Shown: piece by piece, positions 6,612 to 6,666 of the stretch
Layout: the number at the start of each line of letters is the position of its first letter
Numbering within the stretch: position 1 is the stretch's first letter
Assembly: GCA_905210845.1 (NCBI GenBank)
Contig: CAJLYG010000173.1
Span: 1-6,666 of the forward strand
Length of the DNA stretch: 6,666 nt
From: an uncultured Prevotella sp.
Lineage (GTDB): Bacteria > Bacteroidota > Bacteroidia > Bacteroidales > Bacteroidaceae
Direction: 5' to 3'
Notes under the pieces: generated by a model
What the model was told of the DNA's origin: nothing
Database searches by the model: none
The model's input: the letters and a program-made list of their open reading frames with translations, nothing else
Made by a program: the position numbers and the translations under genes

Positions 6612-6666
6612 ATGTAGATCACTGCAGCCGGGATCGCCAAGAGGGAGGAGTCGAACCGGTCGAGCA
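6584..6666 (-). CDS. cdsA: C-terminal end of phosphatidate cytidylyltransferase (CdsA-like), cut by the window edge
   Basis: On the minus strand the last 26 codons before TGA (6586-6584) read LDRFDSSLLAIP followed by a hydrophobic run (AAVIYIYSLQLFL). DRxD near the C-terminus, followed by a final membrane segment, is the end of the cytidylyltransferase signature (the GG-x-DR-x-D part) of CdsA. CdsA makes CDP-diacylglycerol from phosphatidate and CTP in the inner membrane. The catalytic bulk lies beyond the right edge, so the call rests on a short but characteristic stretch. It overlaps lpxB tail to tail by 28 bp. A chance open frame of this length is possible, but the motif and hydrophobicity together make that unlikely. 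Confidence 0.72.
   Translation of the reverse strand, partial: LDRFDSSLLAIPAAVIYIYSLQLFLS

Noticed and set aside
1..6666. parS site for ParB
   Set aside because: No sequence close to TGTTTCACGTGAAACA was seen on either strand. The GGACACTGTCC palindrome near parA differs too much; Bacteroidales parS may also deviate, so absence is not proof.
1..6666. tRNA, rRNA, CRISPR array, insertion sequence, phage or defence genes
   Set aside because: Nearly all of the window is accounted for by coding sequence of core genes; no spaced repeats, transposase motifs or stable RNA folds were seen.

Overview
The window is an ordinary chromosomal core region of a Bacteroidales bacterium (Bacteroides/Phocaeicola/Parabacteroides-like; genus not resolvable from sequence alone). 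This rests on the gene content (parA-parB followed by a DUF5683-type protein, a MltD-like transglycosylase and a RelA/SpoT enzyme, divergent from surE-lpxB). It also rests on promoter-like elements of the Bacteroidetes TAnnTTTG type and on the near absence of strong Shine-Dalgarno sequences. Base composition is roughly balanced. I see no insertion sequence, integrase, tRNA, rRNA, CRISPR array or other sign of recent transfer.

Minus strand, read right to left from 4545 to the left edge: a compact five-gene run, probably one operon. parA (4545-3781) and parB (3779-2886) are separated by 1 nt. The DUF5683-like membrane protein follows after 3 nt (2882-2139, GTG start). The LysM-containing lytic transglycosylase follows after 33 nt (2105-738), and the N-terminal half of a RelA/SpoT (p)ppGpp enzyme after 21 nt (716-21). 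The RelA/SpoT frame stops at 21-23, after the HD hydrolase domain. A +1 frame running on to the window edge looks like the continuation of the family, so the gene appears frameshifted or the sequence contains an error.

Plus strand: surE (4678-5448) and lpxB (5445-6611) share an ATGA stop/start overlap and are very likely translationally coupled. At the right edge the last 26 codons of a cdsA-like phosphatidate cytidylyltransferase lie on the minus strand (stop at 6584-6586). They overlap the 3' end of lpxB by 28 bp in a convergent arrangement.

The 132-bp divergent region 4546-4677 is the only intergenic space over about 35 bp. It holds a candidate -7 box for each direction and two abutting inverted repeats in the parA leader. 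Functionally the region joins chromosome segregation (ParAB), cell-wall cleavage (MltD), the stringent response (RelA/SpoT) and envelope lipid synthesis (LpxB, CdsA), with SurE as a nucleotide/stress phosphatase. I did not find a novel system. The points most worth checking are the RelA/SpoT frame break, the repeats at the parAB promoter and the convergent gene overlap.
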